Assembly (NCBI GenBank): GCA_019239915.1
Contig: JAFAZF010000023.1
Span: 1 to 37,406, forward strand
DNA from: Sphingomonadaceae bacterium
Lineage (GTDB): Bacteria > Pseudomonadota > Alphaproteobacteria > Sphingomonadales > Sphingomonadaceae
Reading direction: 5' to 3'
Length of the DNA: 37,406 bases
This document shows positions 1 through 8,802 of the stretch, piece by piece. The notes below the pieces were generated by a model, which worked only from the letters and a program-made list of their open reading frames with translations, had not been told where the DNA came from and ran no database searches. Positions within the stretch are counted from its first letter, which is position 1; every line of letters starts with the position of its first letter. Both the position numbers and the translations under genes were made by a program.

Positions 1-61
1 CCCGCTGCTCGAGGCCGACATAGGAGAATAGCTCACCCGAGCGCCTGTCTGTGCCCCGCAT
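1..61 (-). CDS. IS5-family transposase, N-terminal fragment (20 codons)
   Basis: ATG at 61-59 follows a GAGAGGG ribosome-binding site at about 5 bp. The visible peptide begins MRGTDRRSGELFSYVGLEQR. The 'LFSYVGLE.R' start is characteristic of a widespread rhizobial and sphingomonad IS5-type DDE transposase group, whose next residues are usually VPADHPLR. The catalytic DDE part lies outside the window. The same fragment recurs at 37346-37406 on the plus strand. Confidence 0.75.
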   Translation of the reverse strand, partial: MRGTDRRSGELFSYVGLEQR

Positions 62-140
62 CCAACCCTCTCGCCCACCTGTCAGGCGACGAATGAATCA
101 TGTTCGCGGTCGCTACGCCACCGACTTGTTCAACGGCCTG
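1..140 (-). mobile_element. Left end of an IS5-family insertion sequence (partial, runs off the window)
   Basis: Positions 1-140 are the exact reverse complement of 37267-37406. Read on the minus strand, the element starts at 140 with the terminal sequence CAGGCCGTTGAACAAGTC, has about 80 bp of leader, then a transposase start codon at 61. The base next to the element is CTAG (141-144), a target typical of IS5-family elements, and it contains the TAG stop codon of the adjacent hyuB. Only the inner end is visible, so the family call rests on the transposase N-terminus and the CTAG target. Confidence 0.8.
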
Positions 141-2173
141 CTAGAGCAGCGCCAGCGACGCCTCCGGCAATGCGCCGGCGCGCGTGCGGACGTCGTGGCG
201 CACGTCGACGATCGTGCCGTCTCCGCGTCGATCCGCTCGACCAGCTCCAGATCGGCGCGCGGAAAGGCAAAGGCGCCGTTCTGGGCCAGCGCCTCGGCCA
301 GCATGCGGCGGCGCCCGTCGCCGGCCGCGGCGGCCCGGCGCGCCGCGCGCAGCTCCGTACGCAACGCCCCGGTCGCCGCCGCGTCGTTACCCTCGGCGGT
401 CAGCACAACGCCGTAGGCGTCCCGTGCCGCCGCCGGCGTCACCGCGCCCATCCGCACGTCGGCAACGACGTCCTCGGCAGCGCGGTCGAGCGGGTCACCC
501 CAGCCCGCCCCGCCGGGATAGCGCTGGCGCCAGACGTCGCCCTGCTTCAGGTGGATGCCATTGCTCTTGGCAGCGATCGAGCGGCCCTCGGGCAGCGCCG
601 CGGGCGTGGGCAGCGCCCCGCCCTGCCCCGGCGCCGAGGCCAGCGCGCCCGCCTCGACATGCTCGATCTTCGTCGCGCCGCCCGGATAGCCGCCGGCGAT
701 GCCCGGCACCGGGATCTGCCAGCTCGCGGCGTTGGTGATGCCGGTCATCTCGTCGGCGCCCCACAAGGTCCACGCCGCATCAAGTCCGACGCCGCCGCGC
801 CGCAATCCGGCGCCACCCGAATCCGGCGCGAGCGCACGCCACAGGAACAGCACCGGATAGGCCTGCTCGTAGCTCTCGACGTCCGGCATGCGCAGGCTGG
901 TGCCGGCCTGGCAGGCGCCGGCATCGAGCCCGTCGCGCACCGGCGAGGCGCCCCCGCCGGTCGCGAGCGCGGTCATGTCGGCGAAGACATGATAGGTACC
1001 GCCGCGATCGAGCCCGGCAAACACGGCAATGCTGGCGGACGCCGAATAGGGCGCGCAGGCGCGCGTGCGCAGCTCGGGATCGGAGGATCGCTCCATCGCC
1101 TGCGAAAGCAACCGGGTAGTGCAGGTAAGGATCTTCATCGATCCGTCCATGTGGCCTGACGAGACCGGCGCCGGTTCGACCGCGCAGACGATCGTGCCGG
1201 GCGCGGCGGCGACCTCGAAAACGCGGCGAACGCCCTCGTTCACCGGCAAATCCCAGAGCAGCATCATCACCACGGCGGACGAGAGGAAGCCGACCAGGCC
1301 CGATCCCGTCGAGTTTATCAGTCCGTTAGTCTGCGGCACGCCGGTGAACTCGAAACGCAGTTGCCGATCCGCGACGATCAACCTGCCGCGCACTTCATAG
1401 AGGTCGTTGACGTGGCCGTTATGTTCCATCCAGTCGACGACCTCGTAGTTGCCTTCGGGCAGCGCGGCGAGGCGATGGCGGCCAGCGCGCTCGCTACGGG
1501 CGATGATCGCGTCGAGGATCGCCTCGAAGCGCTGGCGGCCGTAGCGATCGACGAGCGCACAATATTGCCGTGCGCCCGCCTCGCCCGCCGCCGCCATGCC
1601 GCGCAGATCGTTGAGCAGGGCACCGGGCAGGCGGGTGTTACGGGCGATGATCCGCTTCACCGTTTCGTTGACGCGGCCCTTCTCGACATATTTCACGAAC
1701 GGCACGCGGAATGCTTCGCCGAAGCAGTCGGTCGCGCCGACGCCCCAGCTCCCCGGCACGATGCCGCCGACGTCGAGCATATGGGCGTGGAGATAGCAGA
1801 AGCCGATGCAGGTGCCGTCCTGGAAGACCGGCGTGATGGTCTGCACATCGTTGGCATGCATCGCGCCGGCCGTGAAGGGATCGTTGCCGAGGAAGGTATC
1901 GCCTTCCTCGAAGCCGCCGTCGCCGAACTCGGCGAGGAATAGCTTCATCGCGCGGCCGGCGGAGCCCGTATAGACGGGGCCGCGCGGCGCATCGAGCAGC
2001 TCTCCCTTCGCGCTGTAGATCAGCACGGTGAAGTCGTCCGCTTCCGTGATCGCCGGGGAGCCGGAGATGCGGGTCAGCACCGAGGCCATCTCCTCGGTGA
2101 TCTGGCGGATCGCCATGCGCACGACCTCCTCGGTGACGAGATCGGATGCGGTGGTGATGGCATGATCGGACAT
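141..2173 (-). CDS. hyuB: HyuB-type hydantoinase B / acetone-carboxylase-alpha-like subunit, with a 3' frameshift
   Basis: Large hydantoinase B/oxoprolinase family protein (PF02538 type), the partner of HyuA in ATP-dependent hydantoinases, caprolactamases and acetone/acetophenone carboxylases. Family signatures are visible: 'GNDPFTAGAMHANDV' near residue 100, 'GGIVPGSWG', the central 'NSTGSGLVGFLSS', and 'QRYPGGAGWGDPL' near the end of the core. The start at 2173 has AGGGGAG about 7 bp upstream and lies 31 bp after hyuA, so the two are one minus-strand operon. After the core there is an extra C-terminal stretch of roughly 80 residues. Near 220-228 the frame is lost: restoring one G gives '..DGTIVDVRHDVRTRAGALPEASLALL' and a TAG at 143-141 right at the IS border. 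As written, translation instead runs into the IS and stops at 113. The defect affects only the last ~28 codons. The substrate cannot be read from sequence. Confidence 0.85.
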
Positions 2174-2204
2174 GGCGAGCTCCCCTGGCAGGCTTGTCGG
2201 AACG

Positions 2205-4330
2205 TCAGGACGCGGCGTCGACATCGTCGTGCCCTGTGATATCGATGAAGAGGTTCTTCTGCCCGTCGGCATGGGCGACGCATCCGGGTGGCACGACGAT
2301 GGTGGTGTCGTCCGATTCGAGGATCGCCGGCCCGATCAGCTTCTGCCCCGCGGGAACGCTCGCGCGATCGTAAACGGGCCACGATGCGAAAGCCATGCGG
2401 AACGGCCAGAACACCTTCCGCACGGCGCGCGGCTTGGGAAGGCCGGCATCGTTGGCGGCCGGCGCGCCGCCGACAGCGCCGGTGGAGCTGAGCACCACGC
2501 CGGTAACACGAATGTTCAGCATTTCGACCGGCGTGTCCGGCCAGATCGCGCCGGCACCGAACTCGCGGGCATATTCAGCGCGGAAATTGGCATCGAGCGC
2601 CGCCGAGAAACCCTCGTCGACCGAGCCGGGCGGCAACGGCACCGCGATCTCGGAGGCCTGGCCGACGAAACGCATGGCAGCGGTGCGCTCGAGCCGGATC
2701 GCCGCGGCCGCAAACCCCGCCTGCCCGACTTCGCGGAGAACGCGCTCCTCGAGCGCGGCGACGATCTGCGCAACGACGCTCTCGTCGCCGCCGACGCGCC
2801 AGGCGCAGCTGCGGATCGCGGAGCGGCGGTAGTCGCTCATCAGCGCGCCGAGCGCGGAGAAGACCGCGCAATTGCTCGGCGCCACCATCTCCGGCACCGA
2901 GGCGAGCGCGCAGACCGGGGCTAGGAACAGGCCGCCTGCGCCGCCATAGGAGAAGGGCGAGAACTCGCGCGGATCATGGCCCTTGTCGACCGACATGCGG
3001 CGGACGTTGGCGGCCATGTCGGCGAGCGCCAGGCGATACATCGCGGCGGCTGCCTCCTGCTCGTTCGGCAGGCCCAGCGGCTCGAAGATCCGGTGCCGCA
3101 TCGCCGCGATCGAAGCATCGCGATCCAGCTTCTGCGCGCCGCCGAGGAAATTGTCCGGATCGAGCAGGCCGAGGATGACGCAGGCGTCGGTCAGCGTCGG
3201 CTCGGTTCCGCCACGCCGAAGCAGGCCGGCCCCGGGTTGCTGCCGGCGCTCTGCGGGCCGACGCGGACCACGTCGCGCGCGTCGATCCAGCCGATGCTGC
3301 CGCCGCCGGTGCCGATCGACGACACGTCCATCATGCTGAGCCCGGTCAGATAGCCGGGGCTCGGATGACCCGCCGCCGGCACCATCGTGCGGTGGCGGGG
3401 CGCGAGGCGCCCGTCGACGATCATACCGGCATCGAAGCTGGTGCCGCCGACGTCGGCAGTGATGATGTTGCGCCGCCCGAGGCGGCCGCCGAACTTCATC
3501 GCGCCGACATAGCCGGCGACCGGTCCCGAGTTGATCAGCGTCACCGGCGCGCCGCGCACCTCGTCGGCGGTCGAGACGCCGCCGGCGGCATGAACGAGGC
3601 GGAGCGCGCCCTTGAAGCCGTTCTCGCGGAAATATCGCTCGAGCTCGCGCAGATATTTGCGCACGCCGGGCGCGATGAAGGCGTCGATGACGGTGGTGTT
3701 GGTCCGCTCATATTCTCGCATCGCCGGGAAGACCTCGCTGGAGATCGATACCGGCAGGTCGGGATAGAGCTCGGCGGCCACGCGCTTCACCAATTGCTCA
3801 TGATCGGGATGGACGAACGACCAGAGCAGAGAGACCGCCACCGCCTCGACGCCATGATCCTCGACCAGCTCGCGGAGCCGCGCCTCGACATGCGCGCGGT
3901 CCAGCGCGCGGACGACGTTGCCGCCGCGATCCACCCGCTCGTCCAGCTCCAGAATGCGGTCGCGGGGCACGATCATCGGCAGCGGGCTGAGCTGCGCCAG
4001 GTCCATCGCGCCCCAGCGCTGGATGCGACCGATATATTGGGTGTCGGCGAAGCCGCGCGTGATGAGCGCGCCGACGCGCGGCCCCTTGAGCTGGGCGAGC
4101 ACGTTGGTCGCCACCGTCGTGCCATTGATCACAAGGCTGCAGCGCTCGATGAAATCCGCCGTGGCGAGGCCCAATTTTCCGGCGATGGCCTGCACCGCGG
4201 CGCTGATGCACCGGCTATAATCCTCGTGCGTGGAGAGCACTTTGGTGGTGGTGACGCCGCCATTCGAATCCGCCACCACCGTGTCGAGGAACGTGCCCCC
4301 CACATCCATGGCCAGCATGTAGCTCGTCAT
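2205..4330 (-). pseudogene. hyuA: HyuA-type hydantoinase A / acetone-carboxylase-beta-like subunit, frameshifted
   Basis: ATP-binding subunit of a hydantoinase/oxoprolinase-type enzyme (about 708 aa if repaired). The N-terminal ASKHA-type ATPase motif 'MDVGGTFLDTVV' is at residues 9-20, and 'ADVGGTSFDAG' and the 'TGGGSIGW' loop follow in the middle. Known members use ATP to phosphorylate substrate for hydrolysis of cyclic amides or carboxylation of ketones. The first frame runs from 4330 to a stop near 3191; the C-terminal half continues in another frame down to 2205. The break is near 3208-3214: GTGGCGGA would need GTGGGCGGA to give the family-typical 'GGTEPTLTDA'. So one G is missing, either a true mutation or a base error. 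It sits upstream of hyuB in the same operon and is divergent from the GST gene. Confidence 0.85.
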
Positions 4331-4495
4331 CCCCGCCTCCCGACCCCGTCCCGACCCGTTCGTCTAATAGTACGCGCTTTGTCGCCGAAGCCAATATTGC
4401 TCCGTCCGCTGGACGCCCGGCGCAGGCACGGCTCGACATAGCGTATGCGGAAATCTAAATCCCCGCTTATGGAACATAGTGGGCAGCGGGAGCAG

Positions 4496-5238
4496 ATGAG
4501 CACGGACAATCTGATCCTCTACGGCTCCAGCAGCCCCAATGTGCTCAAGGTCGGGATCATGCTGGAAGAATGCGGGCTCGCCCACGAGCTGCGCTTCGTA
4601 CACATCTTCACCGGGGAGCAGTTCTCGCCCGACTTTCTCGCCAAGAACCCGCTTGCCAAGGTGCCGGTGCTCGACGATCCGCGGCTCGGGCGACCGCTGT
4701 TCGAATCGGGCGCAATCCTGTTCTGGCTGGCCGAGCGCGAGGGCCGATTCCTGCCCGCGACGCAGCCCGAGCGCGCCGAGGTGATCGAATGGCTGATGGT
4801 CCAGATGGCCAATATGGGTCCGATGCTGGGCCAGGCCAATCATTTCCACCTGTCACTCGCCGGCAAGGCGATGCCTACGCGACGAGCCGCTATCTTACCG
4901 CATCGGAGAAGATTTACCGGCTGCTCGACAATCGCTTTCGCGAGCGGGAATGGATCGCCGGGGGCGCCTATTCGATCGCCGACATGGCGACCTATCCCTG
5001 GAGCATGTATCTTGAAAAGCATGGCTTCGATCCGAAGGCTTTCCCCGCGCTCCTGTCCTGGCGCGAGCGGATCGCCGCACGAGCGGCGGTCGCGACCGCG
5101 CAGGCGGGCTGGGCCGAGGCCTTCGCCAGGCAGACGCGCGCCAGCGCGAAGATCGCTACCGATGCCGATTTCGATCGCTTCTTCGGCCGGGCCGAAAACG
5201 CCCCTTCCGCCGATTATTCTAATCTGCGGCACCGCTGA
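4496..5238 (+). pseudogene. Glutathione S-transferase family protein, frameshifted
   Basis: Soluble GST of the Ure2p/YghU-like type. The N-terminal thioredoxin-fold half is clear: 'LILYGSSSPNVLKVGIMLEE', 'NPLAKVPVLDD' with the cis-Pro region, and 'LFESGAILFWLAE'. The C-terminal helical half ('EREWIAGGAYSIADMATYPW', containing the N-capping S-x-x-D motif) is in the next frame. The break is near 4865: AAGGCGAT would need one more G to give '..AGKGDAYATSRYLTASEKIYRLLDNR'. Repaired length is about 247 aa. The start at 4496 has GGGAG just upstream and is divergent from hyuA. Such GSTs often accompany aromatic or ether degradation genes, but the substrate is unknown here. Confidence 0.8.
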
Positions 5239-5259
5239 GGCGGGCGGCTTTTCAGCCTC

Positions 5260-5285
5260 GCGCAAACAGTATACTGATGTTGCGC
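5260..5285. promoter_or_regulatory. Nested inverted repeat upstream of the LLM operon (candidate operator)
   Basis: GCGCAA (5260-5265) and TTGCGC (5280-5285) are inverted arms around a perfect 10-bp palindrome CAGTATACTG (5267-5276). It lies about 70 bp before the LLM start at 5355, in the gap after the GST stop. Position and symmetry suggest a dimeric regulator site; no regulator can be assigned from sequence alone. Confidence 0.4.
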
Positions 5286-5354
5286 AAAAGTTGCATCGAT
5301 GATCGCCGCCGGAGGGAACCCCTTGCGGATACGCGAGATCGATAGAGGAGAAGG

Positions 5355-6380
5355 ATGGTGCGGTTTGGCATAACGGTGCCGAAGATTTATGATCCCTCTT
5401 CGCGGGATCCGTACGCAAAGACCTTCGAACTCTGCCAGATGGCGGAGGATCTGGGCTATGATTTCTGCAGCGTCGGGCATCATTCATTCACACCGGACGG
5501 CGGCACCGAATCCGCGCCGTTTGTGTTCCTGGCGGCGCTCGCGACGCGGACCAGCACGATCCGGTTGGTGACGGGAATCTATTTGCTGCCCCTCCATCAT
5601 CCCGCCGCGGTCGCCGAGCAGCTCGCGACGCTGGACGTCATCTCGAACGGCCGTGCGGTGATGGGCGTCGGCGTGGGCTATCGTGACTATGAGTTCGATG
5701 CGTTCGGCGTCGACATCCACCAGCGCGGCGCGCGGATGAACGAGGCGATGACGGCGATCCGCTCAGCCTTCACCGAAGGACGCTGGAACCACGCGGGCAA
5801 GTTCTGGACGCTGAAGGATCTGCCGCTCCAGCCGACACCTATCCAGAACAACGGGCCGCCGATGTGGGTCGGTGGATCGAGCGACGCGGCGATCAAGCGC
5901 GCCGCGACGCTCGGCGACGGCTGGATGTCCGACAACATGATCAACATCGACGGCGAGGCCGAGCGCGCCGACTTCTACCGTAACGCCTGCAAGGCAGCGG
6001 GGCGCGAGGTCGGCGAGGTTTGCATCCTGCGCACCGCCTGGATTTCCGCAACGCGCAAGGAGGCCGAGGATGCGGTGATGCCGTCGATGCGCGCCTATCT
6101 CGCCCACTATACAGGTGCCAACGCCGGATCCGGCACGCTGCCGTGGGAAAGCGACCTCATGCAGCGCATCGCCCGGCAGGAGCACGTCCCCGTCGAGGAG
6201 TTCACGCGCGGCCAGGCGCTCGCCGGCACGCCCGACGACGTCATCGCCGAGCTGGAAGGCTGGCGCGACAAGGTGAGGCCCGATTCGATCGAGCTGATGA
6301 TCACCGGGCCGGGCGACTACGACAGCCTGAAGCGGATGATCTCGCTGTTTGGCAAGGACGTCCTGCCGCAGTTCAGCTAG
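5355..6380 (+). CDS. LLM-class flavin-dependent monooxygenase (luciferase-like)
   Basis: 341-aa bacterial luciferase-like TIM-barrel protein (PF00296). Typical features are 'FGITVPKIYD' at the N-terminus, 'SVGHHSF' at residues 39-45, 'TGIYLLPLHHPAAVAEQLATLD' on the third to fourth strands, 'VMGVGVGYRDYEF', and 'PPMWVGGSSDAAIKRAATLGDGW', the usual flavin phosphate-binding loop. Members oxidise diverse substrates with reduced FMN (plus O2) or coenzyme F420; which applies here is not decidable. The start has a GAGGAGAAGG ribosome site 0-9 bp before ATG. It is the first gene of a plus-strand run (LLM, LLM, Ddn-like, SnoaL-like) and is preceded by a nested palindrome. Confidence 0.9.
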   Translation: MVRFGITVPKIYDPSSRDPYAKTFELCQMAEDLGYDFCSVGHHSFTPDGGTESAPFVFLAALATRTSTIRLVTGIYLLPLHHPAAVAEQLATLDVISNGRAVMGVGVGYRDYEFDAFGVDIHQRGARMNEAMTAIRSAFTEGRWNHAGKFWTLKDLPLQPTPIQNNGPPMWVGGSSDAAIKRAATLGDGWMSDNMINIDGEAERADFYRNACKAAGREVGEVCILRTAWISATRKEAEDAVMPSMRAYLAHYTGANAGSGTLPWESDLMQRIARQEHVPVEEFTRGQALAGTPDDVIAELEGWRDKVRPDSIELMITGPGDYDSLKRMISLFGKDVLPQFS

Positions 6381-6414
6381 AGCAGCGAGGGAGGCGAGCG
6401 ATGGGCGGGCGGGC

Positions 6415-7350
6415 ATGAGCATCCGCATCGGGCTCGGCGCGGGCCTCTCCCGGCCCCTCTCACCTCGCGACTATTGGCGGTGGGTCGATGGCTGCGAGAC
6501 CGCCGGCATCGACAGCATCTGGCACTCCGATCAGATGCTGGGGCCGACGCCGGGGCCACTCGCGATGCTCGCCGCGCTGGCGGCGCGCACCGAACGGATG
6601 CGCTTCGGCACCAATGCGTTGATCGTCCCGTTTCGCGATCCGCTGCTTGCCGCCAAGCAGCTCGCGACGATCCATTTCCTGAGCGGCGGCCGGATCTTCC
6701 CGGTGTTCGGAGTCGCCGACGCCGCCGATTCCTATTGGGTCGCTACCGGCGCCGGCGCCAAGGCGCGCGGCGCCCGATCGAACGAGGCGCTCGCATTGAT
6801 CCGGCAACTGCTGGAGCAGGATCATGTGGAGTTCGCCGGCGATCATGTCCGCTATTCCGGCCCGGGCGTCGAGCCGCGCCCGGCGACGTCAATCCCGCTC
6901 TGGACGGGCGGCCATTCGGCGGCGGCGATCCGGCGCACCGCCGCGCTCGGCGACGGCTGGCTCGGTGGCCTGGTCGACCCCCAAACGGCTGGCGCCACGC
7001 GACGCGGCATCGAGGCGGCGCTCGCCGAGACCGGACGCCTGATCGAGGATGATCATTATGGCGTCAGCCTGCCCTTTCGCATCGGCGGCGCGAACGATCC
7101 CGCCGTCGCGGAGGCGCGCGAAAGGCTGCGCGCGCGGCGACCGACGATCGTTGCGGACGACGTCTTCGCGGTCGGCACTGCTGACGAGGTGATTGCGTTG
7201 CTGCGCCGCCACGTCGCGGCCGGCATGTCGAAATTCGTGCTGCTGCCGCTCGCCGGCGACGCCGACGATCTCATCGCACAGACGCGGCTGCTGGTCCGCG
7301 ACGTCGCTCCCGCGATCGAGAACCGCGCGGCGCCGATCACCCGCACATAA
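6415..7350 (+). CDS. LLM-class flavin-dependent oxidoreductase
   Basis: 311-aa luciferase-like protein. 'SIWHSDQMLGP' (residues 34-44) matches the conserved 'D/H' loop of the family. It is followed by 'MRFGTNALIVPFRDPLLAAKQLATIHFLSGGR' (split by strand 3/4) and 'IPLWTGGHSAAAIRRTAALGDGWLGG', the phosphate-binding loop. It lies 34 bp after the previous LLM gene and 17 bp before the Ddn-like gene, so it is probably co-transcribed. The ATG at 6415 has no strong ribosome site of its own. A five-codon ORF beginning at 6401, which does have GGGAGG upstream, ends in ATGA overlapping this start, so translation may be coupled. It may act with, or on the product of, the upstream LLM. Confidence 0.87.
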   Translation: MSIRIGLGAGLSRPLSPRDYWRWVDGCETAGIDSIWHSDQMLGPTPGPLAMLAALAARTERMRFGTNALIVPFRDPLLAAKQLATIHFLSGGRIFPVFGVADAADSYWVATGAGAKARGARSNEALALIRQLLEQDHVEFAGDHVRYSGPGVEPRPATSIPLWTGGHSAAAIRRTAALGDGWLGGLVDPQTAGATRRGIEAALAETGRLIEDDHYGVSLPFRIGGANDPAVAEARERLRARRPTIVADDVFAVGTADEVIALLRRHVAAGMSKFVLLPLAGDADDLIAQTRLLVRDVAPAIENRAAPITRT

Positions 7351-7367
7351 GAAGGAAGGATGCCGCG

Positions 7368-7877
7368 ATGCCCCGAATCTCCTACGGCCCCGAACGCGAT
7401 GCCCAGCTCGGCCAATGGGCAACCAAGCAGCTCGCCGACTATATCGATACCGGCGGCGTGAAGGGTCATATCGAGGATATGAGCTTCGTCGGCGGCTATC
7501 GTTACGAGACGATGCTGCTCATTCGCTACACGGGCCGCAAGAGCGGGCGGACGATGATCGTCAGCTTGGGCTACTGCCAGTTCGGGCCGGAGGTCGTGAT
7601 CGTCGCCTCGCTGGGCGGATCGGACGAGCATCCGCAATGGTATCGCAACATCGCCGCCGGCGGTCCGCTCGCCTTCCAGATCGGCACGCAGGCGTTCAAC
7701 TGCAGCTGGCGCGAGGCCGGCGGCGACGAGCGCGACGAGGTCTGGCGCTGGGTCGCGCGGTCCAACCCGCTGCTCGGCAGTTATCGCATCGCGACGACAC
7801 GCGAGATTCCGCTGCTGATGCTGACGCCGCTGGAGGAAATCCCCGTCTTCACCCGCGCGGACATCAGCGCCGCCTGA
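7368..7877 (+). CDS. Ddn-like nitroreductase/deazaflavin-dependent oxidoreductase family protein
   Basis: 169-aa split-barrel protein of the DUF385/Ddn family (PF04075). The diagnostic stretch is 'RYTGRKSGRTMIVSLGY' (residues 53-69), followed by 'VVIVASLGGSDEHPQWYRNI' (76-95), the 'ASxGG...HPxWYxNL' block that lines the F420 phosphate-binding site in characterised actinobacterial members. In mycobacteria such proteins use reduced F420; in proteobacteria the cofactor is often unproven. It follows two LLM genes (17-bp spacing) and precedes a SnoaL-like gene, which suggests a joint redox step on one substrate. The ribosome site is GAAGGA about 6 bp upstream. Confidence 0.85.
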   Translation: MPRISYGPERDAQLGQWATKQLADYIDTGGVKGHIEDMSFVGGYRYETMLLIRYTGRKSGRTMIVSLGYCQFGPEVVIVASLGGSDEHPQWYRNIAAGGPLAFQIGTQAFNCSWREAGGDERDEVWRWVARSNPLLGSYRIATTREIPLLMLTPLEEIPVFTRADISAA

Positions 7878-7985
7878 TCAATAGCTGCGCTGCGTTCTCA
7901 CCGGTTTCAGCGCCGGCAGGATGCTGCAGGACCATCCGCGGGGCCCGACACCCGACTTCCACGTCCCGAATGAAAGGACATTGCC

Positions 7986-8549
7986 ATGACGAACCCGACG
8001 CTCGAGGAAATGGTCCAGGAGCTCTATGACAAACAGAAGATCCGCGAGGTTGCGATCCGCTATGCGCGCGGCGTCGATCGCATGGACCGCGAGCTGCTGA
8101 TGTCCGCCTATCATCCCGACGCGATCGACGATCACGGCTTCTTCGTCGGCAACCGCGAGGATTTCTGGACCTGGGTGAACACCTATCATGTCACCAACCA
8201 GTCAACCCATCAACACATCATCGGCAACCATTATTGCGAGATCGATGGCGACGTCGCCCATACCGAGACTTACTGGCTGTTCGCGGCGCTCGACAAGAAC
8301 GGCGCCAATCTTTCGATCGGCGGTGGACGCTATATCGACCGCATGGAGAAGCGTGACGGCGAATGGCGCATCGCCGCGCGCAAATGCGTGCCCGACTGGG
8401 GCGGCGTGCCGACCACCGGACAGTCGAACCCCGAGCAGTCCAGGATGCTGCGCGAAAGCGGCATTGTCGCGCGCGACAAGACCGACAGCTCCTACGAGCG
8501 GCCGCTGTCCATTCCGAAGGAGCGCGTCGGCATCAACGTAATGTTCTAG
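7986..8549 (+). CDS. SnoaL-like / nuclear transport factor 2-like protein
   Basis: 187-aa protein whose first ~135 residues fit the SnoaL-like (PF13577) fold: 'IREVAIRYARGVDRMDRELL' starts the first helix, followed by 'AYHPDAIDDHG' and the central 'HIIGNHYCEIDGDVAHTETYW' and 'RYIDRMEKRDGEWRIAAR' strands. Homologues serve as small dehydratases, isomerases or binding subunits in steroid, lignin-aryl and polyketide pathways. The C-terminal ~50 residues are an extension. AAAGGA lies about 6 bp before the ATG. It is separated from the Ddn-like gene by 108 bp and is probably the last gene of the same run. Confidence 0.85.
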   Translation: MTNPTLEEMVQELYDKQKIREVAIRYARGVDRMDRELLMSAYHPDAIDDHGFFVGNREDFWTWVNTYHVTNQSTHQHIIGNHYCEIDGDVAHTETYWLFAALDKNGANLSIGGGRYIDRMEKRDGEWRIAARKCVPDWGGVPTTGQSNPEQSRMLRESGIVARDKTDSSYERPLSIPKERVGINVMF

Positions 8550-8802
8550 CGTCTCTTTCAGCCGGGCCGCATCGACCCGCTTCCCCCGGGTTCGCCGCAA
8601 ATATCGCTTGCGGGGTGCCCCGGTGGGGACCGAAGCGCGAAGTCCGGGCGGTGCGTAGCGTCATCGGAAAACGCTGGAGAGCGTGCCGCTTCAACGAAGC
8701 CGAAACGCAACTTGACATCATGCATGCCGCCGCCCGCGGATCGCGGCGACAGCGATCCTCCGATCGGGCGGCGGCTGCGACCGGCATTTTTCCGATCGGC
8801 GC
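8550..8802. other. Convergent intergenic region
   Basis: This 253-bp stretch separates the SnoaL-like gene from the convergent E1 gene. I see no convincing ORF with a ribosome site and no strong hairpin plus T-run. A short direct repeat TCCGATCGG occurs twice near the right end. Confidence 0.5.

Larger units (their letters stand above)
1..147. repeat. 147-bp terminal inverted repeat, left copy
   Basis: Perfectly matches the reverse complement of 37260-37406. It holds 140 bp of IS end plus GCTCTAG (minus-strand sense), which is shared by the two flanking gene ends. The repeat is probably where a short-read assembly stopped inside a multicopy IS, and not a terminus of a linear replicon. Confidence 0.9.
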
